DNA from: Lysobacterales bacterium
GTDB taxonomy: Bacteria > Pseudomonadota > Gammaproteobacteria > Xanthomonadales > Xanthomonadaceae
Assembly (NCBI GenBank): GCA_017302135.1
Contig: JAFLDZ010000001.1
Span: 62,001 to 126,000 of the forward strand
Direction of reading: 5' to 3'
Length of the DNA stretch: 64,000 nt
Under the pieces are notes generated by a model that saw only the letters and a program-made list of their open reading frames with translations, did not search any database and had not been told where the DNA came from. The position numbers and the translations under genes are program-made. This document shows positions 54,322 through 62,871 of this stretch, one piece after another. Numbering within the stretch: position 1 is the first letter of the stretch; each line of letters begins with the position of its first letter.

Positions 54322-55131
54322 TTGGCTGAAATCATCGTAGTCACATCGGGCAAGGGCGGCGTCGGCAAGACCACCTCCAGCGCGAGCCTCGCCTGCGGTT
54401 TCGCGAGACGCGGCAAGAAAGTCGCGGTCATCGATTTCGACGTCGGCCTGCGCAACCTCGACCTGATCATGGGCTGCGAACGCCGCGTGGTGTACGACTT
54501 CGTCAACGTCATCCACGGCGAAGCCTCGCTGAAGCAGGCGCTGATCAAGGACAAGCGGTTCGAGACACTGTACCTGCTCGCCGCCTCCCAGACCCGCGAC
54601 AAGGACGCGCTGACCAAGGAAGGCGTCGAGAAGGTGTTGAAGGATCTGGCCGACGACGGTTTCGACATCATCCTCTGCGACTCGCCCGCCGGCATCGAAA
54701 AAGGTGCGTTCCTGGCGATGTATTTCGCCGACCAGGCGGTGGTGGTGGTGAACCCGGAAGTCTCCAGCGTCCGCGACTCCGACCGCATCCTCGGCCTGCT
54801 CGCCTCGAAGACCAAGCGCGCCGAAAACGGCGAGCGCGTGAAGGAGCATCTGCTGCTCACCCGCTACAGCCCGGCGCGGGTCGAAACCGGCGAAATGCTC
54901 AGCATCAAGGACGTCGAAGACGTGCTCGGCCTGAAGACCGTCGGAGTGATTCCCGAATCGCCGGACGTGCTCAACGCCTCCAACAAGGGCGAGCCGGTGA
55001 TCCTCGACATGGAATCGAACGCTGGACAGGCCTACGACGACGCGGTCGCCCGACTGCTCGGCGAAGAGCGGCCGATGCGCTTCACCCAGTTCGAGAAGAA
55101 GGGTTTCTTCAGCAAACTGTTCGGAGGCTGA
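54322..55131 (+). CDS. minD: Septum site-determining ATPase MinD
   Basis: 269 residues from a TTG start at 54322: (M)[67 protein letters not shown]. The deviant Walker A KGGVGKT is present, and the C-terminal amphipathic membrane-targeting helix is at [13 protein letters not shown]. MinD binds the membrane as an ATP dimer, recruits MinC and is released by MinE, making the pole-to-pole wave. The TTG is required because no ATG precedes the conserved start. Confidence 0.97.
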   Translation: MAEIIVVTSGKGGVGKTTSSASLACGFARRGKKVAVIDFDVGLRNLDLIMGCERRVVYDFVNVIHGEASLKQALIKDKRFETLYLLAASQTRDKDALTKEGVEKVLKDLADDGFDIILCDSPAGIEKGAFLAMYFADQAVVVVNPEVSSVRDSDRILGLLASKTKRAENGERVKEHLLLTRYSPARVETGEMLSIKDVEDVLGLKTVGVIPESPDVLNASNKGEPVILDMESNAGQAYDDAVARLLGEERPMRFTQFEKKGFFSKLFGG

Positions 55132-55135
55132 GCCC

Positions 55136-55399
55136 ATGTCCCTCTTCGACTTCCTGAAGCCCAAGAAGAATACCGCCTCGGTCGCGAAGGAACGCCTGCG
55201 CATCATCGTCGCGCAGGAGCGCAGCAGCCGTGGTGCCCCCGATTACCTGCCGCTGCTGCAGCGCGAGTTGCTGGAAGTGATCCGCAAATACGTCAGTGTG
55301 GATGTCGACGCGGTCCGGGTCGAAATGGCGAAAGACGGCGACCACGACGTCCTCGACATCTCGGTCGCATTGCCCGATGGCCGCCCCTCTCCGACCTGA
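55136..55399 (+). CDS. minE: Cell division topological specificity factor MinE
   Basis: 87 residues: [82 protein letters not shown]-terminal membrane-binding and MinD-binding segment ([13 protein letters not shown]) and the dimerisation domain are complete. Begins 4 bases after minD, with the ribosome-binding GGAGG inside the minD end. Confidence 0.97.
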   Translation: MSLFDFLKPKKNTASVAKERLRIIVAQERSSRGAPDYLPLLQRELLEVIRKYVSVDVDAVRVEMAKDGDHDVLDISVALPDGRPSPT

Positions 55400-55407
55400 C
55401 CCGCTCC

Positions 55408-55500
55408 TGTAGGGGCGGCTTCAGCCGCGATCTTCAGGCTACGATCTCAATGTCCATCGTGATCTTTTCGAACAAGCTCGCGGCTGAAGCCGCTCCTACA
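55408..55500. repeat. REP doublet in opposed orientation
   Basis: Two 23-base units face each other: 55408-55430 (starts TGTAGGGGCGGCTTCAGCCG) and 55478-55500 (ends GGCTGAAGCCGCTCCTACA); the second is the reverse complement of the first with one mismatch. The 47-base loop contains the start codon of the next gene. Confidence 0.9.
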
Positions 55501-56064
55501 CACCCCGATGTCCTCACCCTCGGCGAAATCGACCTCGCCGAGGCGATCGCCCTGCTCTCGCGCTACGGCCTGCATTTCGAACTAATCGACGATGGCGCGC
55601 CCATTCCCGGCAGTTTCTGGGGCGAATGCGAGGCTGGCGTGATCGGCAGCACCGTGTACGCGCGGCGCGATACGCCGGTGCATTCGCTGCTGCACGAAGC
55701 CTGCCATCTGATCGTCATTCCACCGGAGCGGCGCGTCCGCGTCCACACCGACGCCAGCGATTCGCAGTTCGAGGAAGACGCGACCTGCTATCTGCAACTG
55801 CTGTTGGCCGACGAGCTGCGCGGCTTCGGCATCGAACGCGCCTTCTCCGACATGGACGCCTGGGGCTACACCTTCCGGCTGGGCTCGGCCCGCGCCTGGT
55901 TCGAGCAGGACGCCGACGACGCGGCAGCCTTCCTGCAGGCGCTGCCTCATCTCTCGGAAGGGCTTGCTCCCCTCTCCCACCGGGAGAGGGGCCGGGGGGA
56001 GGGTCCGGCGTCCCGCAACCTGCGTCGGCTCGACGCCCTTGCGCCAACCGGCTCGGAACACTAG
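55450..56064 (+). CDS. Putative ImmA/IrrE-like zinc metallopeptidase with repeat-derived ends
   Basis: 204 residues. HSLLHEACHLIVI gives an HExxH motif (H82, E83, H86), and 22 residues later QFEEDATCYLQLLLADEL offers Glu108/109 as third ligand with the helix typical of ImmA/IrrE-type gluzincins. Residues 10-17 (LAAEAAPT) are encoded by the right arm of the REP doublet, and residues from about 173 (LAPLSHRERGRGEGP) by another short repeat at 55967-56004, so the native protein may be about residues 18-170. The ATG at 55450 is the only in-frame start found. The metallopeptidase call is by motif and spacing, not by full-family recognition. Confidence 0.65.
   Translation: MSIVIFSNKLAAEAAPTHPDVLTLGEIDLAEAIALLSRYGLHFELIDDGAPIPGSFWGECEAGVIGSTVYARRDTPVHSLLHEACHLIVIPPERRVRVHTDASDSQFEEDATCYLQLLLADELRGFGIERAFSDMDAWGYTFRLGSARAWFEQDADDAAAFLQALPHLSEGLAPLSHRERGRGEGPASRNLRRLDALAPTGSEH
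55967..56004. repeat. Short palindromic repeat within the 3' end of the gene
   Basis: CTCCCCTCTCCC pairs with GGGAGAGGGG around ACC, followed by GCCGGGGGGAGGGT. This 'CCCTCTCCC-ACC-GGGAGAGGG' unit is a widespread intergenic repeat in proteobacteria. Here it is translated as the tail of the metallopeptidase-like protein. Confidence 0.75.
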
Positions 56065-56103
56065 CCTCCCGGGCTGAAGCCATCCGGCCACCGGAGAGTC
56101 CCC

Positions 56104-58080
56104 GTGAACCCTCGTAACACCCTTCTGGCCCTCGCCATCGGCGCCGGCCTGCTGTCTCTGTCGGCATGCAAGAAAGACGCTTCGAGCGATGCCGCGACCG
56201 GCGACACCGCCGCAACCGCCAAAAACGATGCCGATGCCTTCGTCGCCCGCATCAATCAGGAATACAAGGCGATCTATCCCGACCTGACCGCCGCGCAGTG
56301 GCTGTCGTCGACCTACATCACCGACGACACCCAGGCCATCGCGGCGAAGGCCAATGAGCGCTACCTCACCCTGCTCAACACCTGGATCAAGGCCGCGAAA
56401 CCGTTCGAAGGCCAGAAGATGTCTCCGGAAAGCGCGCGCACGATCCTGCTGCTGAAACTCTCGACCGCAATGCCGCCGCCGGACGACGCGAAGAAGCTCG
56501 AGGAACTCACCAAGATCGCCACCAAGATGGAAGGCGACTACGGCGCGGGCAAATACTGCACCGGCGAAGGCGACAAGCAGCAATGCCGCGATCTTGGCGA
56601 ACTCAGCGACGTGCTGGCCAAGAGCCGCGACTATCAGGCGCAGCTCGATGCCTGGCAGGGCTGGCACACGATCTCGCAGCCGATGCGCAAGGATTACGTG
56701 CGCTTCTCCGAACTGGTCAACGAAGGCGCGAAGGGCATGGGCTTCGCCGACACCGGCGAGATGTGGCGTTCGGGCTACGACATGAGCCCCGCCGAAATCG
56801 CCGCCGAAACCGACCGGCTCTGGGGCCAGGTCAAGCCGCTGTACGAACAACTGCACTGCTACGCCCGCACCAAGCTGAAAGCCAAATACGGCGCCGACAA
56901 GGGCCAGGTCGCCGGCGGCATGCTGCCCGCGCATCTGATGGGCAATATGTGGCAACAGGACTGGGGCAACCTCTGGGATGTGCTGGAACCGTACAAGGGT
57001 GCCGGCAGCCTCGACATCAACAGCGCGCTGCAGGCGCAGTACCAGCGCAATCTTTCCGCCGCGCGCGCGAAGATCGAAGGCGAAGCGACCGCAGAAAAAG
57101 TGGTCGAAGCCGACCGCGAAGCGCAACTGGCGACCGCCAAACAGATGACCCAGCGCGCCGAGGATTTCTACGTCTCGCTGGGCATGCCCAAGCTGCCGGA
57201 AAGCTACTGGCAGAAAACCCAGTTCATCCAGCCGCGCGACCGCGACGTGGTTTGCCACGCCAGCGCCTGGGACATGACCATGGGCGGCGACGTGCGCACC
57301 AAGATGTGCATCAAGCCGAACGAAGAAGAGTTCACCACGATCTATCACGAACTCGGCCACGTCTATTACTACCTCGCCTACAACGACAAACCGCCGCTTT
57401 TCCAGACCGGCGCGCACGACGGCTTCCACGAAGCCATCGGCGACACCATCGTGCTCGGCATGACCCCGAAATACCTGGAATCGATCGGCTTGGTCAACGC
57501 GCAGGACCAGAGCAAGGAAGCGCTGATCAACGCACAGATGCGCATGGCGCTGGCGAAAGTCTCGTTCATGCCCTTCGGCCTGATGATCGACCGCTGGCGC
57601 TGGGGCGTGTTCGACGGCTCGATCAAGCCAGACCACTACAACCAGGCATGGTGGGAACTCAAAGCCAAGTACCAGGGCGTCGGCCCGATCGCCCCGCGCG
57701 GCGAGGAATTCTTCGACGCCGGCGCGAAGTACCACGTCCCCGGCAACACCCCCTACACCCGCTACTTCCTCTCCCACATCCTGCAGTTCCAGTTCTACAA
57801 AGCCCTCTGCGACGCCGCCGGTCACAAGGGCCCGCTGTACGAATGCAGCTACTACGGCAACAAGGACGCCGGCCAGAAATACTGGGCGATGCTCGGCAAA
57901 GGCGCCAGCCAACCGTGGCAGAAGACCATGAAGGAACTCACCGGCGGCGAAAAAATGGACGGCTCTGCGGTGCTGGAATACTTCTCACCGCTGCAGGAAT
58001 GGCTGAAGCAGCAGAATGAGGGGCAGAGTTGCGGGTGGCAGGCGGGGGCGCCCGTGCCTGCGCCACCCAAAGCAGGCTGA
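56104..58080 (+). CDS. M2 family peptidyl-dipeptidase (bacterial ACE homologue), lipoprotein-like
   Basis: 658 residues from GTG 56104. MNPRNTLLALAIGAGLLSLSACKKDASSD is a lipoprotein-type signal with lipobox LSAC. The M2 domain contains the zinc site H415-E-L-G-H419 (TTIYHELGHVYYYLAYNDKPPLF) and the third ligand E443 (GFHEAIGDTI) 24 residues on. Also GYDMSPAEIAAETDRLWGQVKPLYEQLHCYARTKL and the C-terminal FYKALCDAAGHKGPLYECSYYGNKDAGQKYWAMLGKGAS match angiotensin-converting enzyme homologues. It would remove C-terminal dipeptides in the periplasm. Xanthomonads commonly have one. A hairpin follows at 58090-58119. Confidence 0.95.
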   Translation: MNPRNTLLALAIGAGLLSLSACKKDASSDAATGDTAATAKNDADAFVARINQEYKAIYPDLTAAQWLSSTYITDDTQAIAAKANERYLTLLNTWIKAAKPFEGQKMSPESARTILLLKLSTAMPPPDDAKKLEELTKIATKMEGDYGAGKYCTGEGDKQQCRDLGELSDVLAKSRDYQAQLDAWQGWHTISQPMRKDYVRFSELVNEGAKGMGFADTGEMWRSGYDMSPAEIAAETDRLWGQVKPLYEQLHCYARTKLKAKYGADKGQVAGGMLPAHLMGNMWQQDWGNLWDVLEPYKGAGSLDINSALQAQYQRNLSAARAKIEGEATAEKVVEADREAQLATAKQMTQRAEDFYVSLGMPKLPESYWQKTQFIQPRDRDVVCHASAWDMTMGGDVRTKMCIKPNEEEFTTIYHELGHVYYYLAYNDKPPLFQTGAHDGFHEAIGDTIVLGMTPKYLESIGLVNAQDQSKEALINAQMRMALAKVSFMPFGLMIDRWRWGVFDGSIKPDHYNQAWWELKAKYQGVGPIAPRGEEFFDAGAKYHVPGNTPYTRYFLSHILQFQFYKALCDAAGHKGPLYECSYYGNKDAGQKYWAMLGKGASQPWQKTMKELTGGEKMDGSAVLEYFSPLQEWLKQQNEGQSCGWQAGAPVPAPPKAG

Positions 58081-58089
58081 ATGAATGCA

Positions 58090-58119
58090 ACTCCCGGCGG
58101 TATCACTTCCGCCGGGAGT
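58090..58119 (+). terminator. Hairpin after the M2 peptidase gene
   Basis: ACTCCCGGCGG (58090-58100), loop TATCACTT, CCGCCGGGAGT (58109-58119). A perfect 11-bp stem 10 bases after the stop, without a T run. Probably the end of the transcript. The rest of the gap to 58356 shows nothing I can name apart from the likely promoter of the next gene. Confidence 0.65.
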
Positions 58120-58356
58120 GACGAACGGGCTATTCACCTCTCCACGACAGGCGCTACATTCGCAAAGCAAGCAGGGGTTCGAGCAGAAAGTAATCAATAG
58201 CTTTCGACAATCGATTTCCGATCTTCGATAGGATGCTATGCGTCCGCCGCAGGGGGCAGCGAATGGAACTCGACAGAACGGGGGATGATTATTGCAGCGG
58301 GCAGCTATGCTGTCAGCCGGTATCAATACACACCGTCTTGACGCTGCGGTAGTGCC

Positions 58357-61300
58357 ATGCCAACGCGCAAGGAACGGCTGAAAGCGCTCGCCGAACATCC
58401 GGATTTCCGCGTCGGCGCGTACGTGGTGCAACCGGGGCAATTGATCGTCATCAAAGATGACGTCGAATACCATCTCGAAATTCGGAAGATGGAAGTGCTG
58501 GCCATGCTTGCCGACCACGCCGACACCTTTGTCAGCAAAGACGACTTGCTGAGAAAAATTTGGGGTGTGGACAAGCAAGGGGATACGATCCATAACGACG
58601 GGGCCGTAGAGGCCGTCATCTCACATCTACGCAATTTCTTCGGCGATAAGAAGCGGGCGCCGTGCTATATCGAAACGCGCGCAGGTGGATATAAGCTCAT
58701 CGCGAAAGTTGTCTCCGATAACGGCGGCGAAAGGCCAACACAGCAGCAAGCTTGGCTAGGTCGCAACCCATACGTCGGTCTGGAAGCCTTCGATCATAAG
58801 CACGCCGATGTCTTCTTTGGTCGGTCACGCCTGACCAAGCGTCTCCGCGACGCGATGCGAAAACAAATCGATAACGAACGCCGGTTCGTTTTCATGGTTG
58901 GTCCGAGCGGCTGTGGCAAGACATCGCTGCTGCGGGCTGGTGTGTTGCCCAAAATTGAGGATGGAGTGATCGACGGTTTGGAGGCATTGTCGATTGCGAC
59001 TTGCAATATGGCGGCAGCACAAGGCGGCGATGTCGTCGAACAACTCTCTATGGCGCTATCCAGGTGGGAGCTTCGTGGCAGTGCGGTGTTCAAGTGGTCG
59101 TCGGCGAGAGATCTAGCCAATCATCTGATCCAGCACGCCGACTCGATTGCTTCCACTATCTCGGGCGCATTCGATTGCTATGCGGACCGCAGGCTTTCTT
59201 ACAAACCGTATGCACATCTTCTGCTGGTCATCGATCATGCCGAGTCACTAGTCTCGTCCAACAAAATCTCACAGGAAGAGCGAGGAGACTTTTCGCGCGT
59301 GATCAATGCGTTGTGCGAATGCCCTCGGGTTCTCGCAGTGATGATCGCACGTAGCGACTACCCGACGCTGATCGAATCGATGCCCGATATCGCGGAGCGC
59401 ATCGCTGGCGAAGGGCATATCCAAGTACTGACGCCCAGCTCGAATGAAATCAGGGAGATCATCCGTTATCCAGCCGAGATCGCCGGCCTGAGTTTTGAAC
59501 ACGACGGGCAGTCTCTGGACGACGTACTCCGGGATGCCGCCGTAGAGCATCTCGACGCGCTTCCGCTCCTGCAACACACCTTGAAACTGCTCTACGATGA
59601 TCGCACCGAAAATCGGATGTTGACCTTCGCGGGGTACCAGAAAATAGGTGGTCTTGAAGGTGCAATTGCCCATCATGCGGAAGAAGTCTTCTCTGCGCTC
59701 CCCCTGACCGCGAAAGACAGCTTGGACCGTGTGCTGTCGCATCTGGTCGTGGCAAACCCCGCAAACGACGCGATCATCACCACCAGAGTCGTAAAAAGAG
59801 CTGCGCTACCGGACGAAGGCGCCCAAACGCTGATCGATGCCTTCATTTCGGCTCGACTCTTCGTAGGGAAGTATAGCGACGATCAGCAAGCTTTCGATGT
59901 CGTCCACACAGCATTACTGAGGCAATGGCCAACAGCAAAGAACTGGGTACGAGACAACCGTCGCTTTCTGCTCGCACGCGAAGACTTCCAACGTACAGCG
60001 AATATCTGGTCGAGCAAAGGCCGGCCTGAAGACCTCTTGCTAAATTCAACAACGCAACTGTCTGAAGCCGATGAGGTCTTCCAGAAATTGCCGGAGAATA
60101 TGAACAGCGACATTCGTGATTTTATTTACGCATCACGGAGACTGCTTATGAGAAAGCGCCGACTGCGCCGTAGCGCGATTGTCGCAATGGCTTTTCTCAC
60201 GCTTTTCTCCGCGACTGCAGGATTGATTACGCTTGTGGAACGCCAGAAAGCCGAGAAAAGAAGAGAGGAAACCCAAGAGTTCGCGAATTATCTGCTCGGG
60301 GGATTGACAACCAAGCTCGATCTTTCTGGGAATCTTGAACTGCTGGAAAGCGTGAGCATGAAAGCGCTCTCGTATTATCAAAGTCAGCCAGAAAGCGAGT
60401 TGAGAACGAATGACCTGATCAATTATTCGCGCGCGTTTCGCATCCTTGGAAGCGTAAAATTAAGTCAAAAGAAATACACGCATGCGCTCACTCTCTTCGC
60501 ATTATCCGCACAGAAATCCGGGAAAGCCGTCGACTCGAATTACTCTTCTCAAGAAGCCCTTAATGAGCTGGCTCAAGCGACCTACTATCTTGGCAATCAT
60601 CATTACGAATTGAAAAACTATAGAAAAGCAGAAATCCAGTGGAATAACTATCTGAAAATTGAAAGACTGCTCATCAAGATGGCTCCGGCCAATGACATAT
60701 GGAAGACAGAAGAGGCTTATGCTCTCAACAATCTCGGCAGTTTAGCGCTGAGACAGGGCAGACCCGAATCCGCACTTGCATTTTTCAGAGGCTCCGAGCA
60801 ACACAAAAGGCGCATGAAAGAGAGATATAAAGATGACCTTAGCATGAGCTACGACTGGATCGACTCCTTATCCTGGATCAGCAGCTCGCTTGAGGCTAGT
60901 GGAAAGCTTGAAGAAGCAGCGAAAGGTTATTATGAACAGATCAGATTGCTTGGAGAACTGACCGACAAAAAGAAGGACTACCATAAATGGAATTTCAGGC
61001 TAGCAAATTTCTTGCAGCTTCAAGCAACGCTTGAAACTTCAATGGGGAATCTAAAACAAGCCAGAGACAGCGCCAAAAAAAGCGTCGATATTCTCTACAG
61101 ACTGTCCAAGATAGAGCCCTATAACGACGACTGGATGCAAAGCCTTGCTCGTGGCCGTTTGATCTTGGCGGATATTGCGCGCCTGCAATCAGACCACAAC
61201 ACCGAATACGAGCAACTTCAACTGGCGCTGAAAACCATATCGGAAATTGATGACGAGATCAGACTGACTGAGGCATGGAAAAGTATCGAAATAAATGCCA

Positions 61301-61665
61301 ATTTCATGACAACACAGAGAAACAGACAATTATTTTATTTTAAAAATGATAACACTAAAATTTATGATATCCCTGCGCATTCGCTTGAATTCAACAGTGA
61401 TGAAACTTGGATTCAATACGCCAAGATATTAATAGCCAATGGATATTTCCATTCGAAAGCAGGCCGGCGAGAAGTCGCAAATGACAGCTGGCGACAGGCC
61501 ATCTTAGCCTTGGAAAAAGTGTCTGCGAAAACCCGTCCCGACTGGAATCATCACTGGATTGAAGCCAATATCTTACTCGGCATGCGCCATAATACCCTAC
61601 ATAGAATCTTATGGCTTCAAACTATTGGATATAGACACCCGGATTTCATCAAAATACAAGAATAA
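58357..61665 (+). CDS. Winged-helix / STAND NTPase / transmembrane / TPR-like regulator
   Basis: 1102 residues. (1) About 15-117: OmpR/ToxR-type winged helix (VGAYVVQPGQLIVIKDDVEYHLEIRKMEVLAMLADHADTFVSKDDLLRKIWG... AVEAVISHLRNFFGDKKRAPCYIETRAGGYKLIA). (2) 135-540: nSTAND1-type NTPase, opening NPYVGLEAFDHKHADVFFGRSRLTKRL, Walker A GPSGCGKTS at 182-190, Walker B-like LLLVIDHAE at 288-296 (His where Glu or Gln is usual), and the winged-helix/HETHS-like part ending VVHTALLRQWPTAKNWV. (3) Membrane helix at about 606-627. (4) From about 640 a TPR-like helical repeat region (LLGGLTTKLDLSGNLELLESVSMKALSYY...). The last 1.5 kb is much more AT-rich than the rest. Probably a membrane-bound one-component regulator with an ATP switch; ligand and targets unknown. 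Confidence 0.85.
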   Translation: MPTRKERLKALAEHPDFRVGAYVVQPGQLIVIKDDVEYHLEIRKMEVLAMLADHADTFVSKDDLLRKIWGVDKQGDTIHNDGAVEAVISHLRNFFGDKKRAPCYIETRAGGYKLIAKVVSDNGGERPTQQQAWLGRNPYVGLEAFDHKHADVFFGRSRLTKRLRDAMRKQIDNERRFVFMVGPSGCGKTSLLRAGVLPKIEDGVIDGLEALSIATCNMAAAQGGDVVEQLSMALSRWELRGSAVFKWSSARDLANHLIQHADSIASTISGAFDCYADRRLSYKPYAHLLLVIDHAESLVSSNKISQEERGDFSRVINALCECPRVLAVMIARSDYPTLIESMPDIAERIAGEGHIQVLTPSSNEIREIIRYPAEIAGLSFEHDGQSLDDVLRDAAVEHLDALPLLQHTLKLLYDDRTENRMLTFAGYQKIGGLEGAIAHHAEEVFSALPLTAKDSLDRVLSHLVVANPANDAIITTRVVKRAALPDEGAQTLIDAFISARLFVGKYSDDQQAFDVVHTALLRQWPTAKNWVRDNRRFLLAREDFQRTANIWSSKGRPEDLLLNSTTQLSEADEVFQKLPENMNSDIRDFIYASRRLLMRKRRLRRSAIVAMAFLTLFSATAGLITLVERQKAEKRREETQEFANYLLGGLTTKLDLSGNLELLESVSMKALSYYQSQPESELRTNDLINYSRAFRILGSVKLSQKKYTHALTLFALSAQKSGKAVDSNYSSQEALNELAQATYYLGNHHYELKNYRKAEIQWNNYLKIERLLIKMAPANDIWKTEEAYALNNLGSLALRQGRPESALAFFRGSEQHKRRMKERYKDDLSMSYDWIDSLSWISSSLEASGKLEEAAKGYYEQIRLLGELTDKKKDYHKWNFRLANFLQLQATLETSMGNLKQARDSAKKSVDILYRLSKIEPYNDDWMQSLARGRLILADIARLQSDHNTEYEQLQLALKTISEIDDEIRLTEAWKSIEINANFMTTQRNRQLFYFKNDNTKIYDIPAHSLEFNSDETWIQYAKILIANGYFHSKAGRREVANDSWRQAILALEKVSAKTRPDWNHHWIEANILLGMRHNTLHRILWLQTIGYRHPDFIKIQE

Positions 61666-61686
61666 AAATATAAACATGCATGACAC

Positions 61687-61830
61687 GAATGGCACTTACT
61701 TAAGCCTCGTCACTCCAGAAAAGACGGAGATCCAGTGTCTTTAGTTGGCCGTAAACGACTGAAATCACTCGGTTGGAACTTTCGCAGAACTCAGAAAATC
61801 CAGCTACAAGAGCTTAAGTAAGTGCCATTC
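61687..61830. mobile_element. 144-bp miniature transposable element (MITE-like)
   Basis: Perfect 19-bp terminal inverted repeats, GAATGGCACTTACTTAAGC at 61687-61705 and its reverse complement at 61812-61830, enclose 106 bases. The flanks ATGCATGACAC (61676-61686) and ATGTATGACAC (61831-61841) form an 11-bp target duplication with one mismatch. One frame is open through the element and ends in the right repeat (...VGRKRLKSLGWNFRRTQKIQ then LQELK and stop), as would the tail of a transposase gene. So it is likely an internally deleted insertion sequence; the 11-bp duplication would suit the IS4 family (inference). Confidence 0.85.
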
Positions 61831-61859
61831 ATGTATGACACCATTTCCAATCCATATTG

Positions 61860-62126
61860 ATGCCTTGTCTGAAAATATTACGTGGAGAATTCGGTGCAAA
61901 GATAAAACGCGTTGATCGCAGCAATTCAAGCGCTCTAATCATTGTCGGATGCGGTGATAACACAAAATTCTCCGCCTACAGCTTTGAGCTCGATCACCGA
62001 GAAATGGTACAAATCGGCGTACTTGTGAGAGTTAGAGATGGCGACAAAGTAGTTGACTACTTGCTATGCGACCCTCAAATCGGTAAGGGCCTCCAGCGGA
62101 GAAATTATACCTTGCCGACACGCTGA
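61860..62126 (+). pseudogene. Truncated paralogue of the CDPQ-motif protein
   Basis: An 88-residue frame (MPCLKILRGEFGAKIKRVDRSNSSALIIVGCGDNTKFSAYSFELDHREMVQIGVLVRVRDGDKVVDYLLCDPQIGKGLQRRNYTLPTR) whose last part matches the C-terminal half of the 62425-62871 protein: FELDHREMVQIGVLVRVRDG...DYLLCDPQIGKG against VTLDEHELIFIGVIVRITDP...DLICDPQVGNG. It lacks the first half and a ribosome-binding site, and begins just beyond the miniature element, so it looks like a copy that lost its 5' end. Alternatively a short functional version exists. Confidence 0.65.
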
Positions 62127-62424
62127 TGCTCTGAAGACTGAACTATTCCGCCAGCGCCAACGGTCAGTGAAGATCGATCACTTTCGCAAACCTAGAGCGA
62201 AGAAAGCCCGTATTCATCGGAGTACCGACCCCCCAGATAATTTAGACCCACATTTCTATTATCTCTAACAACCGAAAATTCGATCTAGCGAGAACAGTCA
62301 AGCTTTTTTTCTTCACTACAACTATAAAAATACAATTTAATTTACTTAAAGTCTCACAACCTTAGATTCATAAGGCGCGGAAATTTAAAGATTCTTTCCA
62401 TTTCAATAGAGAGGGCATAATCAA
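62127..62424. other. AT-rich spacer between the two related small genes
   Basis: 298 bases with long A/T tracts (for example 62304-62350). No coding frame that I can support. It probably contains the promoter of the downstream gene; GAGGG at 62410-62414 is its ribosome-binding site. Confidence 0.5.
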
Positions 62425-62871
62425 ATGTTTTTATCTAACATACTTCCTGGCGCGGCCGCTCCATTTCTGCGCGCAGCATCTGTGCTTAACGTTTGGGAAA
62501 ACGGGCATGATGGCTATAGCTATGAATTCAGCCGGCAAAGCATGCCGATCAAACCTGGCGAAATCGTTACTATTTCACTCAAAAAGACCACGCTTAATAA
62601 TGGATTTAGCGCACAAATAATCAGCTATCTATGCACAGACAAATCGAAAGCGCCTGTTACGGACGTGGCACCTAGGCCGCCTAGCCAGTCAGGGCCTTGG
62701 CCGCCAAAGCACCCATATCCTGCTGGAACTAATCAAATAGAATTCACAGTAACGCTGGATGAGCACGAACTTATTTTTATTGGCGTCATAGTTCGTATAA
62801 CTGACCCTAAGGGTATTGAGCAACCCTTTGATTTAATCTGCGACCCGCAAGTGGGTAACGGCCCCCCATGA
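62425..62871 (+). CDS. CDPQVGNG-motif small protein, STAND-associated (unknown)
   Basis: 148 residues: MFLSNILPGAAAPFLRAASVLNVWENGHDGYSYEFSRQSMPIKPGEIVTISLKKTTLNNGFSAQIISYLCTDKSKAPV, a Pro-rich linker (APRPPSQSGPWPPKHPYPAG) and NQIEFTVTLDEHELIFIGVIVRITDPKGIEQPFDLICDPQVGNGPP. The sequence looks like an alternation of beta strands, with no signal peptide or membrane helix. It shares its C-terminal half with the truncated copy at 61860-62126; the conserved end CDPQ(I/V)G-x-G is the best marker of the family. Not recognised. A clear RBS and intact frame argue for a live gene. Confidence 0.75.
   Translation: MFLSNILPGAAAPFLRAASVLNVWENGHDGYSYEFSRQSMPIKPGEIVTISLKKTTLNNGFSAQIISYLCTDKSKAPVTDVAPRPPSQSGPWPPKHPYPAGTNQIEFTVTLDEHELIFIGVIVRITDPKGIEQPFDLICDPQVGNGPP

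Noticed and set aside
55582..57912. 776-codon minus-strand frame
   Set aside because: Antisense to the M2 peptidase and the metallopeptidase-like gene; composition typical of a GC-driven shadow frame.
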